Shown here: piece by piece, positions 1 to 6,416 of the stretch | Position numbering within the stretch: the stretch's first letter is position 1 | Layout of the letters: each line of letters begins with the position of its first letter | Assembly: GCA_038199755.1 (NCBI GenBank) | Contig: JBBPYR010000312.1 | Coordinates: 1 to 8,392 of the forward strand | Direction: 5' to 3' | Source: JBBPYR01 sp038199755 | GTDB lineage: Bacteria; Chloroflexota; Ktedonobacteria; Ktedonobacterales; Ktedonobacteraceae | DNA length: 8,392 bases | The notes under the pieces: model-generated | Told to the model about the DNA's origin: nothing | Seen by the model: the letters and a program-made list of their open reading frames with translations, nothing else | Databases searched by the model: none | Translations under genes and position numbers: made by a program

Positions 1-112
1 GTTTTTTGCTGATGACAAGCGTGCATCCTTTTTGGTATTGCTCTGGCACTATTCACTAATGTACTTTTCCCTCTCACTATAGAACAAATTGGAAGCAGAT
101 GCAATAATTGAG

Positions 113-667
113 CTATTGTTGGGGCGCAGGGGTGAGCTGAATGAGGCCAAAACGCTCGAGGTCTCGTAAGAGTTCGTACACACCTTGCTGGTCGCGTTTG
201 AGGAAGCGTACGAGCTCTTGCACGGTGCGTTGACCATCAATGAGGAGAAAGACGTGTCTGTGGGTGCGACTGAGTTTTAAGTATTCAATGATTGACAAGG
301 CCTCTTCCGTTTGCCGTACACGATGAGGCACGAGCAGAGCTTGGGCGGAGAAATCTTGCTCACTAGGACCTGTTACCGCTGGAGATGGGGTCGTAGGTAC
401 GTTTGTGGCGGAAAAGTCTTCTGTACTGACAAACATGTATTGGCACTTGCCCCACGAATTGATCCAACGCAAGGCTTCGGAACCAATACGCCGTTCAGCT
501 GTTGCCTGGGTTATCTGACCACGAACAAATGTTACCTGTCCTTCTTCATAGGTTGCGTTATCACCACGGCGAACGTTGAGCGTTCCGCTCCTATTTTCTC
601 TTTGCAGTCTCTGTATGACACGGCTCAGTTGCTCGACGGTTGTTTCTTGTTGATATGGTTGGAACAT
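113..667 (-). CDS. DUF4388 (PATAN-like) domain protein with C-terminal winged-helix-like region
   Basis: This 184-residue protein has two parts. Residues about 8-80 match the DUF4388 pattern: a helix, then SGTLNVRRGD, then GQVTFVRGQITQA, then a hydrophobic helix with WINSWGKCQYMF. Such domains occur in bacterial signalling and gliding or regulatory proteins; their ligand is generally unknown. A Pro/Thr/Ser-rich linker (about 85-115) leads to a second unit (about 116-178) with LLIDGQRTVQELVRF and VYELLRDLERFGLIQL, which reads like a winged-helix fold of the kind that follows DUF4388 in related proteins. There is no signal peptide, membrane segment or enzyme motif, so it is probably a cytoplasmic regulator or adaptor. 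The ATG at 665-667 is preceded on the minus strand by GAGGGTGA at good spacing, which supports this start. It is transcribed divergently from the transketolase. Its partner and target cannot be read from the sequence. Confidence 0.8.
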   Translation of the reverse strand: MFQPYQQETTVEQLSRVIQRLQRENRSGTLNVRRGDNATYEEGQVTFVRGQITQATAERRIGSEALRWINSWGKCQYMFVSTEDFSATNVPTTPSPAVTGPSEQDFSAQALLVPHRVRQTEEALSIIEYLKLSRTHRHVFLLIDGQRTVQELVRFLKRDQQGVYELLRDLERFGLIQLTPAPQQ

Positions 668-863
668 TGTTGCGTCACCCTCTTACGAACAAGGCGTATA
701 CTTTTCCTCTATGATCTTACTTCGTATGTTTGCTTGTCTGCTATACCTTCAAAAGTTGATACAGCGAAATGAATAATGATGTTTTACCTAGCCTAACATG
801 CTTTTAGGGGCATACGCAATTAAAAAGTGGTTAAAATTGTAGAAAGTTTTACATGTATTAATA

Positions 864-900
864 AATGCAAAAACATATGTGATACATTGTAATGCAAAAA
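864..900. repeat. Direct repeat AATGCAAAAA x2, 27-base period
   Basis: AATGCAAAAA occurs at 864-873 and again at 891-900, 27 bases apart. The perfect palindrome ACATATGT overlaps the end of the first copy. The repeat is seen directly. A role as a regulator-binding site is only a possibility, since short A-rich repeats also arise by chance in AT-rich DNA. Confidence 0.45.
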
Positions 901-918
901 TACTACATCTCAGTAGTA
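901..918. promoter_or_regulatory. Small inverted repeat TACTAC-N6-GTAGTA, operator-like
   Basis: Two perfect 6-base arms flank the spacer ATCTCA, giving an 18-base dyad of the size bound by dimeric helix-turn-helix repressors. It lies about 80 bases upstream of the proposed transketolase promoter and could serve either divergent gene. No regulator gene is identifiable for it here. Confidence 0.3.
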
Positions 919-1000
919 AACATTTCACAAAAAGGAGTGTTGCCGACAAAAATAGGTGCTTCTTGCGGATGCCCCTTTGAATGTCTGCCTGTTGTCTCCA

Positions 1001-1029
1001 TTCACAGCAGGATTTTCGTGTTACATAAT
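1001..1029 (+). promoter_or_regulatory. Putative sigma-70 promoter of transketolase
   Basis: TTCACA (1001-1006) and CATAAT (1024-1029) are separated by 17 bases, each one mismatch from the consensus hexamers. Transcription would begin near 1036 and leave a leader of about 80 bases before the ATG at 1118. The proposed start falls at a tandem GTATGCGT duplication (1036-1051). The call rests on consensus match only. Confidence 0.45.
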
Positions 1030-1035
1030 GAATAG

Positions 1036-1051
1036 GTATGCGTGTATGCGT
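1036..1051. repeat. Tandem 8-base duplication GTATGCGT x2
   Basis: GTATGCGT occurs twice head to tail, just downstream of the proposed transketolase promoter and inside the transcript leader. It is seen directly. It may be simple slippage; no function is implied. Confidence 0.5.
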
Positions 1052-1107
1052 GTTTCTCGTATTTACAGCACACGAAAGTTCGGGAAAAGTATAGAAGAGT
1101 GTTTTTT

Positions 1108-1113
1108 AAGGAG
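1108..1113 (+). promoter_or_regulatory. Ribosome binding site fixing the transketolase start
   Basis: AAGGAG lies four bases before the ATG at 1118. The reading frame stays open upstream to a GTG at 956, but those 54 extra codons encode a Cys-rich stretch unlike transketolase, and the proposed promoter lies inside it. This site therefore supports the 1118 start. Confidence 0.75.
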
Positions 1114-1117
1114 TACT

Positions 1118-2989
1118 ATGACGACGACACAAAAACCAACAGAACAGGTGCAACAATGGACGAATCTTGCTCAGCAGTTGCGTGTAGATAGCATTCGCTG
1201 CACCACTGCGGCTGGCTCGGGCCATCCTACCTCTTCGATGTCAGCGGCGGACTTGATGTCCGTCCTGATGATGAGCTATCTGAAATACGATTTTGATACG
1301 CCCCAGAATCCAAATAACGATCACCTCATCTTTTCTAAGGGGCATGCATCGCCACTATTGTACTCGATGTACAAGGCGGCGGGCGCGGTTTCCGACGAAG
1401 AGCTATTGACACTGCGTAAATTTGGTAGCCGCTTGCAAGGGCATCCAACGCCCATACTACCGTGGGTCGATGTCGCGACTGGCTCTCTCGGTCAAGGGTT
1501 GCCGATTGGAGTGGGCGTGGCACTTGCCGGAAAATACCTGGATAAGTTGCCCTATCATATCTGGGTATTGCTCGGCGATAGCGAGATGGCGGAGGGTTCC
1601 ATCTGGGAGGCCTTCGATCATGCCTTCCATTATAAGCTAGATAACATGGTTGCGATCCTGGACTGTAATCGTCTGGGACAGCGTGGCGAGACAGAACTCG
1701 GCTGGAATACTCAGGCATATGCTAATCGGGCTACTGCCTTTGGTTGGAACGCCATCATCATTGATGGACATAACTATGATGAGATCAATGCTGCGTATGC
1801 GCAGGCCGCGCAACCCAACGGCGTCCCCACACTGATTGTGGCGAAGACTATAAAAGGCAAAGGTGTCTCCTTCCTGGCGAATGCTAGTGGTTGGCATGGT
1901 AAGGCATTGAATAAAGATCAAGAAGCCCAGGCGTTACAGGAACTCAATCCTGTGCGCAGCCAGACCTTCCCCGTTCAGAAACCTGCTGCTGGTCAACTGC
2001 CTGCGGAGGCCGCTAAGAAGGCAGTTGAGTTGCCGAAGTATGACGAAAAGAATGGGGCCGCTACCCGTAAGGCGTATGGTGATGCGCTGGTTGCTCTCGG
2101 TGCAGCCAACCCTGATATCGTTGGTTTGGATGGTGAGGTGAGCAATTCAACATATACTGACGAGTTTGCCAAGCAGTATCCCGAGCGCTACTTTGAGCAG
2201 TACATCGCGGAGCAGCAACTGGTTGCGGCTGCAGTTGGTATGAGTGTGCGTCATAAGATACCGTTCGCCTCAACCTTTGCCGCGTTCTTCTCGCGTGCGT
2301 ACGATTTTATCCGTATGGCTGCTATCTCGCGTGCCAATATTCGACTGGTTGGTTCACACGCAGGTGTCTCGATTGGTGAGGATGGCCCTTCACAGATGGC
2401 GTTAGAGGATCTGGCGATGATGCGTGCGATTTATGGGAGCACAGTGCTCTATCCCTGTGATCCTAACCAGACAGCGCAATTGACCGCTGCCATGGCTGAG
2501 CATGAGGGTATCGTCTACATGCGTACCACGCGTGAAAAGTTGCCTACGCTCTATGGTGCCGACGAGACATTCGCGGTCGGTGGTAGCAAGGTGATTCATC
2601 AGTCTGCGGACGATCAGCTAACGATCGTTGCCGCTGGCATCACGGTGCATGAAGCGTTGAAGGCATACGAGCAATTGCGCCAGGAAAATATCACTGTTCG
2701 CATCATCGACGCTTACTCGGTCAAGCCGATGGACGAAGAGACGTTGCTAGGCGCCGCCCAGGAGACGAACAACAAGTTTATCACGGTCGAGGATCACTGG
2801 CCCGAAGGTGGTCTGGGTGAGGCTGTGATGGAGGTCTTCTCGCAGCGTGACGGCATGATGCCAGAGATTGTGAAGATGGCGGTTGAGAATATGCCTGGCT
2901 CTGGCACACCAGCTGAATTGCTTGAAGAAGCTGGTATCAGTACACATCACATTGTGCAGGCTGTTAAGGCTCTTTTACATAGAGCGTAA
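1118..2989 (+). CDS. tkt: Transketolase (animal-type, 623 residues)
   Basis: Thiamine-diphosphate enzyme moving two-carbon ketol units between sugar phosphates in the non-oxidative pentose phosphate pathway (or Calvin cycle); cytoplasmic, normally a homodimer. Domains in order: the ThDP pyrophosphate-binding half (about 10-280) with TTAAGSGHPTS (H36), FSKGHASP (H76), TGSLGQG (122-127), a GDS-type ThDP/metal motif (D154) with N184, and GWHGKAL (H260); the pyrimidine-binding half (about 315-480) with QYIAEQQ (E365, the cofactor-activating glutamate), STFAAFF, GSHAGVS (H414) and EDGPSQMALEDLAM; and a C-terminal domain (about 495-620) with VEDHWPEGGLGEAV. The length and many blocks match human TKT (623 residues) better than the roughly 660-residue E. 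coli enzyme, judged from memory. The metal motif reads GDSE where the human enzyme has GDGE. The ATG at 1118 is chosen because AAGGAG precedes it; upstream in-frame sequence lacks transketolase character. A hairpin follows the stop. Confidence 0.95.
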   Translation: MTTTQKPTEQVQQWTNLAQQLRVDSIRCTTAAGSGHPTSSMSAADLMSVLMMSYLKYDFDTPQNPNNDHLIFSKGHASPLLYSMYKAAGAVSDEELLTLRKFGSRLQGHPTPILPWVDVATGSLGQGLPIGVGVALAGKYLDKLPYHIWVLLGDSEMAEGSIWEAFDHAFHYKLDNMVAILDCNRLGQRGETELGWNTQAYANRATAFGWNAIIIDGHNYDEINAAYAQAAQPNGVPTLIVAKTIKGKGVSFLANASGWHGKALNKDQEAQALQELNPVRSQTFPVQKPAAGQLPAEAAKKAVELPKYDEKNGAATRKAYGDALVALGAANPDIVGLDGEVSNSTYTDEFAKQYPERYFEQYIAEQQLVAAAVGMSVRHKIPFASTFAAFFSRAYDFIRMAAISRANIRLVGSHAGVSIGEDGPSQMALEDLAMMRAIYGSTVLYPCDPNQTAQLTAAMAEHEGIVYMRTTREKLPTLYGADETFAVGGSKVIHQSADDQLTIVAAGITVHEALKAYEQLRQENITVRIIDAYSVKPMDEETLLGAAQETNNKFITVEDHWPEGGLGEAVMEVFSQRDGMMPEIVKMAVENMPGSGTPAELLEEAGISTHHIVQAVKALLHRA

Positions 2990-3014
2990 GGAGATACGCA
3001 GCTAGCAAGTAGTT

Positions 3015-3053
3015 GGAAAGGGGCACATCCTAGCGTGGGGTGTACCCTTTTCC
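3015..3053 (+). terminator. Imperfect hairpin after transketolase
   Basis: Arms at 3015-3027 and 3041-3053 pair over 13 positions with one G-T wobble and one mismatch. The right arm contains the T-rich run CCCTTTTCC followed by TATT. It lies 25 bases after the transketolase stop and before the proposed promoter of the next gene, as expected for an intrinsic terminator, but there is no long T tract after the stem. Confidence 0.45.
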
Positions 3054-3094
3054 TATTACCCACACAATGGGTCTTATGCGTCTCCACGATGTGA

Positions 3095-3100
3095 TATGAT
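3095..3100 (+). promoter_or_regulatory. Putative -10 element for the membrane-protein gene
   Basis: TATGAT matches the -10 consensus at five of six positions and lies 68 bases before the TTG start. The hexamer at -35 spacing (around 3072-3077, TCTTAT) is weak, so the promoter is tentative. If it is real, the 3119-3146 inverted repeat lies in the transcript leader. Confidence 0.3.
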
Positions 3101-3118
3101 TGAATGCATGAAATACCT

Positions 3119-3146
3119 GTGAGGACAAGATCCGTTGCGTCCTCAC
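3119..3146 (+). promoter_or_regulatory. Perfect 8-bp inverted repeat in the leader of the membrane-protein gene
   Basis: GTGAGGAC (3119-3126) and GTCCTCAC (3139-3146) form a perfect stem with a 12-base loop, ending nine bases before the GGAG ribosome site. It could be an RNA hairpin affecting translation or a DNA operator. No T tract follows, so it is not a typical terminator. Confidence 0.4.
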
Positions 3147-3155
3147 CGTTGAATT

Positions 3156-3159
3156 GGAG
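3156..3159 (+). promoter_or_regulatory. Ribosome binding site deciding a TTG start
   Basis: GGAG lies eight bases before TTG at 3168. The ATG at 3163 is in another frame and meets a stop after two codons (ATG CTT TGA). The downstream frame has an in-frame TGA at 3150, leaving TTG as the only well-placed start. Confidence 0.55.
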
Positions 3160-3167
3160 CCTATGCT

Positions 3168-3746
3168 TTGAAAGAATCGATTGTAGATGCGAACAATGCT
3201 TCGTCATCTGATACATCCGTGACTAGTGAAATAAAACCACAAGGTATTGGTATGGCTGTGGCCTTTGACTGGGGCTTGGCCGTGCAGATACTGGTAACGC
3301 CTATTATGCCGCTTATCTTTGGCACGCCCAGTGCCTTCAAACAGTTTAGTCCAGCTATTGCCGCCCTGCTCACCTCGTTGATTAGCCTTCCTTTTGCCGC
3401 TCTGCTCGCAGTTTTTGGCGAGGGTGTGCGTCGTGGTTGGCGACTGTTGCGCCCTATCCAAATGGTCTTTAATGCGCTTCTTTTTATCGCTGGCATTGTC
3501 TCGCTGGTGACGCTGTGGAATGGGATAAAAGAAGGAAACTACTGGCCTGCGGTTTCTTCCTCTATTCTGTTGCTTGCCTCGCCGCTGATTGCGTGGCGCA
3601 TGAATAGTGCTGCCACAAAATCCTGGTTCGCTACCGTGTCGAGCGCGGAGGCTCGTAAGCGGCATAGTGGAGCGTGGCCGTTTCTGATCGCCCTCTGGGC
3701 CATCGTGGGTGGCATCCTACAAGCAATCGCTGTGGTGAAACGCTAA
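3168..3746 (+). CDS. Multi-pass membrane protein of unknown function
   Basis: A 192-residue protein that I do not recognise as a named family. After a polar N-terminus (residues 1-25, rich in Ser, Asp and Thr) there are four or five hydrophobic segments: about 36-52, 61-84, 97-118, 127-144 and 170-190. Basic residues between them (VRRGWRLLR at about 88-95, RKR at 163-165) indicate cytoplasmic loops, and the chain ends in KR. There is no cleavable signal peptide, conserved catalytic motif or metal ligand, so it is probably a small integral cytoplasmic-membrane protein. Translation most likely begins at TTG, since GGAG lies eight bases upstream and no in-frame ATG is near. It stands between transketolase and the lipid kinase with over 130 bases on either side, so co-transcription is not required. 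A role in membrane physiology alongside the lipid kinase would be a guess. Confidence 0.7.
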   Translation: MKESIVDANNASSSDTSVTSEIKPQGIGMAVAFDWGLAVQILVTPIMPLIFGTPSAFKQFSPAIAALLTSLISLPFAALLAVFGEGVRRGWRLLRPIQMVFNALLFIAGIVSLVTLWNGIKEGNYWPAVSSSILLLASPLIAWRMNSAATKSWFATVSSAEARKRHSGAWPFLIALWAIVGGILQAIAVVKR

Positions 3747-3886
3747 AAGGTCATTGAAAGGTGTTGACGGTCTTGCCAGGGCATTCCCCTTTGCGGGTGC
3801 CTTTCTGAGGCTTTGAAACTAGACAACACACTCCTCCGTGTAAGGGAACAGAAAGAGAACCATCCCGAAACGAAGGAGTTTGTTAT

Positions 3887-5467
3887 ATGCATAAGAAAAA
3901 AGCTACTTTAATTATTAATCCCAGAACGGGTCAGAATGTCGCAAAACTACCTGATGTCTTAGCGGTCTTATCCGCAGCTGGTTGGAAAACCATGATTGGC
4001 CTCAAAGAATATGGTGGCCACACGATGGAATTGGCGAACGCGGCCACCGAGGAGAAGAGTGACCTCGTGCTGGCTTATGGCGGAGATGGTACGCTCAGCC
4101 AGGTAGTGAATGGGGTGATGAACACCAAAGAACAGAGTATGGTGGGCATCATTCCTGGTGGTACCGCGAATGTATGGGCGGGTGAGATTGGCGTACCAGA
4201 TGATCCCGTGAAGGCGACTCTGGCTCTGGTAAATAGCGAACCACATAAGGTTGATGTTGGTCATGTGGATATTATGGGGGTGACCTTTCCGCAGGCACAA
4301 GCAGAGGATGGACAGAGTAGACAGGGTAAGAATGGACATAAGAAGAAACTGAAGCCGAGCAAAGGTAGTGCTAAGGCAAAGCATCATTTCTTGCTGATGG
4401 CTGGCCTCGGCGTTGATGCGGCGATTATGGGCAATGTCTCAAAACCGCTCAAGTATCGCATTGGCCCGCTGGCAGTCGGTCTTTCGGCGGCCAAAGAACT
4501 GCCAGCACATCGTGCCTTCCCCATCGAAATAAGTACGTCTCCTGATGAAAGTGAACCGCTCTGGCGCGGTGAAGCTCTCCAGGTGGTGATTGGCAACACG
4601 CGCCGCTATGGTGATATTGCTGAGATGACGCCTAATGCCTATATTGATGATGGCGTGCTGGATGTGTGCGTTGTTACTGCTGGCGATCCGCTCTCAACGA
4701 TGCAACAAATTACTTCGCTACTGCTTCGCAAGAAGCCAGATAACCTGACTGCCGAATACTTTCACGGTGCGCACCTGTATATCAAGGTGCCCGCAACGGT
4801 GCCGATGCAACTTGATGGCAGCGCGGTGAAACTCAAGGATTACCTGGAGAAGGCCGATTATGCCGCGTTACAACAGGTCGAGCAGCAGGATCAGGTGATG
4901 ATTAGCTATCGCTTTGATGCCATGCCACATGCTTTAGAAGTCTTCATTCCGCGTAGCTACAATGATGCCTTGTTTGAGCGTTCCCAATCAGCAGAGGGTG
5001 GGCAAGAGCAGGTTACACGCTTGCAAGAGCATGATGAAAAAGCGCATGTGAAGCCGCATAAGCACAAGGGTGATGAGCAGGGAGAAACAGAAGCTCATGC
5101 GGAATCAGAACAGCATGACCCAGCTGCTGACAGCAAAGAGAAGAAGCACGACGAAGAGATGAGCAAAGAGTTTCCCGCACTAGTCGCTTCGCTACTGGAA
5201 AATGGGCGCAAGATAACGGTGGTTGGCAAGGTGCCAAATCCAGAGAAGGCGGGAACCTATATCATCGCGGGTGGTGCCACCAAGGAGAGTACAGGCGAGA
5301 TAAAACCTGTGGCTGTGGTGGTTGATGCTGAGACAACCATCTTCAATCAAGATGGCCGTCATGAGCAAACTGAGGCTATTCAGGGACTGCAAGAGGGAGC
5401 ATCTCTGGTAGTAGAGGGTAAGAAGAGTAAACGTGGCGTCATTCACGCCAGCCGTATGGTGATATAA
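3887..5467 (+). CDS. Diacylglycerol kinase-family lipid kinase with C-terminal extension
   Basis: ATP-dependent kinase of the DAGK catalytic (YegS/DgkB/LCB5-like) family, which phosphorylates diacylglycerol or related lipids at the membrane surface; the substrate cannot be decided from sequence. Residues 1-130 hold the nucleotide-binding domain: IINPRTGQN (9-17), GGDGTL (65-70) and PGGTANVWA (90-98). Residues about 166-345 form the second beta-rich domain, with AGLGVDA, IGNTRRYG (235-242), DDGVLDV (254-260) and QLDG (308-311). A Lys-rich insertion (about 133-166) interrupts the fold. Typical bacterial members have about 300 residues; this one has 526. The surplus is a hydrophilic His/Glu/Lys-rich linker (about 366-430) and a final small domain (about 440-526) with the pattern VVGKVPNP, VVVDAETTIF, GASLVVEGKKSKRGVIHASRMV, which looks like a DUF5666/OB-fold-type beta barrel. 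ATG 3887 has AAGGAG eight bases upstream. The stop is followed at once by a perfect 33-bp hairpin. Confidence 0.88.
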   Translation: MHKKKATLIINPRTGQNVAKLPDVLAVLSAAGWKTMIGLKEYGGHTMELANAATEEKSDLVLAYGGDGTLSQVVNGVMNTKEQSMVGIIPGGTANVWAGEIGVPDDPVKATLALVNSEPHKVDVGHVDIMGVTFPQAQAEDGQSRQGKNGHKKKLKPSKGSAKAKHHFLLMAGLGVDAAIMGNVSKPLKYRIGPLAVGLSAAKELPAHRAFPIEISTSPDESEPLWRGEALQVVIGNTRRYGDIAEMTPNAYIDDGVLDVCVVTAGDPLSTMQQITSLLLRKKPDNLTAEYFHGAHLYIKVPATVPMQLDGSAVKLKDYLEKADYAALQQVEQQDQVMISYRFDAMPHALEVFIPRSYNDALFERSQSAEGGQEQVTRLQEHDEKAHVKPHKHKGDEQGETEAHAESEQHDPAADSKEKKHDEEMSKEFPALVASLLENGRKITVVGKVPNPEKAGTYIIAGGATKESTGEIKPVAVVVDAETTIFNQDGRHEQTEAIQGLQEGASLVVEGKKSKRGVIHASRMVI

Positions 5468-5470
5468 GAA

Positions 5471-5544
5471 AAGCGATCAAGCAGTAATAGCCAAGGAACA
5501 AGGTACACATGCCTTGTTCCTTGGCTATTACTGCTTGATCGCTT
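5471..5544 (+). terminator. Perfect 33-bp inverted repeat, probable intrinsic terminator
   Basis: The arms 5471-5503 and 5512-5544 are exact reverse complements over all 33 bases, with an 8-base loop (TACACATG). The left arm begins three bases after the lipid-kinase stop. Downstream comes GACTTTTCC and then TTGTTTTTTT (5554-5563), a T tract. On the left, AAGAAAA gives A-rich flanking for the opposite direction. Position and T tract fit a terminator, although the stem is about three times the usual length. Long perfect palindromes of this kind may also be a dispersed genomic repeat. Confidence 0.75.
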
Positions 5545-5553
5545 GACTTTTCC

Positions 5554-5582
5554 TTGTTTTTTTCCCACACTTAAAGTATTCT
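5554..5582 (+). promoter_or_regulatory. Tentative promoter of the RNase H gene
   Basis: TTGTTT (5554-5559) and TATTCT (5577-5582) are 17 bases apart. Both are imperfect, and the -35 lies in the T tract of the preceding hairpin. A nearby TTGACT (5543-5548) is a better -35 but has no -10 at proper spacing. The call is weak. Confidence 0.25.
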
Positions 5583-5611
5583 CATGAGGTTTTAATGAAG
5601 AGAGAAAAATA

Positions 5612-6412
5612 ATGGGTGAAACACAAGTTTCTTTAGAGTGGCGTTCGATTTTGGACGCGGTACTGAATAAGGATGTCCGTGCGACGTTAAAGCTAGATCA
5701 GAGTGGGGTCGTGGCCTACACGGATGGGGCTTGCCTGAAAAATCCGGGGGGCCCGGCAGGTTGGAGTGCCCTGTTGTGGGCGGCTACGGATATGAGCAAT
5801 GGCAATATCCGTGAGGGTGCGGCGTGCCTGGAATGTTATGGGCATATTCCTAAAGCGCAGACAACAACGAATAATCGTGCCGAAATAGCGGCAGTTTTGG
5901 CGGTGCTCTCGCTTGCTCCCCCAAATTTGCCCTTAATGATCTATAGTGATAGCCAGTATGTGATAAAGGTCGCGCAGGGCATTTTTCAGATGAATGCCAA
6001 TCCTGATTTATGGGAGCTTTATCGGCAGTTGCTGGCCTATCGTGTCAGGCCCCCGATGTTCGAGTGGGTGCGTGGACACGCCGATAATAAGCACAATGAA
6101 CGAGCCGATGAGCTTGCGGGCATTGGAGCCTTCGACGGCAATAAAGAAGCCTACACCAGTTGGCAGGCATCGAGTGCGGCAGAAGCCCATAACAGACTGC
6201 CAGAGGCTGAATTGGCCGCGTTACGCCACAAGGCGCAAAAGCTGCAAGCGTTTATCGAGGGGAATGGAGCGGGAACCGCGAACGTGTCGCCGCCAGAACG
6301 CACCTTCATCAAGGATATGGCAAAACGCCTGCAAAAGAATAATTTTTCTCCCTCTGATAAGCAGGCCAATTGGCTGCAAGCTCTGGCAAAGAAGTATCGC
6401 GTCAGTCCGTAG
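5612..6412 (+). CDS. rnhA: Ribonuclease HI with N- and C-terminal extensions
   Basis: Cytoplasmic endonuclease cutting the RNA strand of RNA-DNA hybrids (R-loops, primers). The RNase HI core spans residues about 31-172 and shows all four metal ligands: D38 in YTDGACLKNPG, E91 in NNRAE, D113 in YSDSQYV and D166 in NERADELA, plus the catalytic-loop histidine H156 in VRGHADN. The spacings E91-D113 (22) and H156-D166 (10) equal those of E. coli RNase HI, so it should be active. At 266 residues it far exceeds the usual 150-160. There is an extra helix-like N-terminus (1-30), an insertion between D38 and E91, and a C-terminal tail of about 90 residues. The tail ends in PPERTFIKDMAKRL and SPSDKQANWLQALAKKYR, a two-helix unit that I cannot name. 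It has no hybrid-binding domain of the eukaryotic RNase H1 type. ATG 5612 follows a purine-rich GAAGAGAG site. The neighbouring hairpins suggest a single-gene transcript. Confidence 0.9.
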   Translation: MGETQVSLEWRSILDAVLNKDVRATLKLDQSGVVAYTDGACLKNPGGPAGWSALLWAATDMSNGNIREGAACLECYGHIPKAQTTTNNRAEIAAVLAVLSLAPPNLPLMIYSDSQYVIKVAQGIFQMNANPDLWELYRQLLAYRVRPPMFEWVRGHADNKHNERADELAGIGAFDGNKEAYTSWQASSAAEAHNRLPEAELAALRHKAQKLQAFIEGNGAGTANVSPPERTFIKDMAKRLQKNNFSPSDKQANWLQALAKKYRVSP

Positions 6413-6416
6413 CTTC

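Larger units (their letters stand above)
668..1117. promoter_or_regulatory. Divergent AT-rich intergenic control region
   Basis: This 450-base gap separates the divergent DUF4388 and transketolase genes and holds no convincing gene. The stretch from about 775 to 935 is clearly more AT-rich than the flanking genes and is dense in small symmetric elements: TACATGTA (850-857), ACATATGT (873-880), two copies of AATGCAAAAA (864-873 and 891-900), and TACTAC/GTAGTA (901-918). A sigma-70-like promoter for the transketolase is proposed at 1001-1029. For the minus-strand gene I found no promoter good enough to list. Confidence 0.5.

Noticed and set aside
1..112. Possible gene end or terminator at the left edge
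   Set aside because: No frame with protein character, no convincing hairpin and no T tract for the minus-strand gene were seen.
311..772. Plus-strand open frame of 153 codons opposite the DUF4388 gene
   Set aside because: It is antisense to a protein with recognisable domain motifs and a good ribosome site; its translation is Cys/Arg/Trp-rich without family resemblance.
940..1035. 31-codon TTG leader frame after AAAGGAG (931-937)
   Set aside because: The SD is only two bases from the TTG, the peptide is unremarkable, and the likely transketolase promoter lies downstream of its start.
956..1117. N-terminal extension of transketolase from GTG 956
   Set aside because: The 54 extra residues have no transketolase similarity, no ribosome site fits GTG 956, and AAGGAG directly precedes ATG 1118. 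The proposed promoter also lies within this stretch.
3747..3886. Promoter for the lipid kinase from TTGACG (3764) or TTGAAA (3813), and a weak AGGGCA/TGCCTT stem near 3780
   Set aside because: No -10 element lies at 16-18 bases from either -35 candidate, and the stem is six pairs with a wobble and no T tract.
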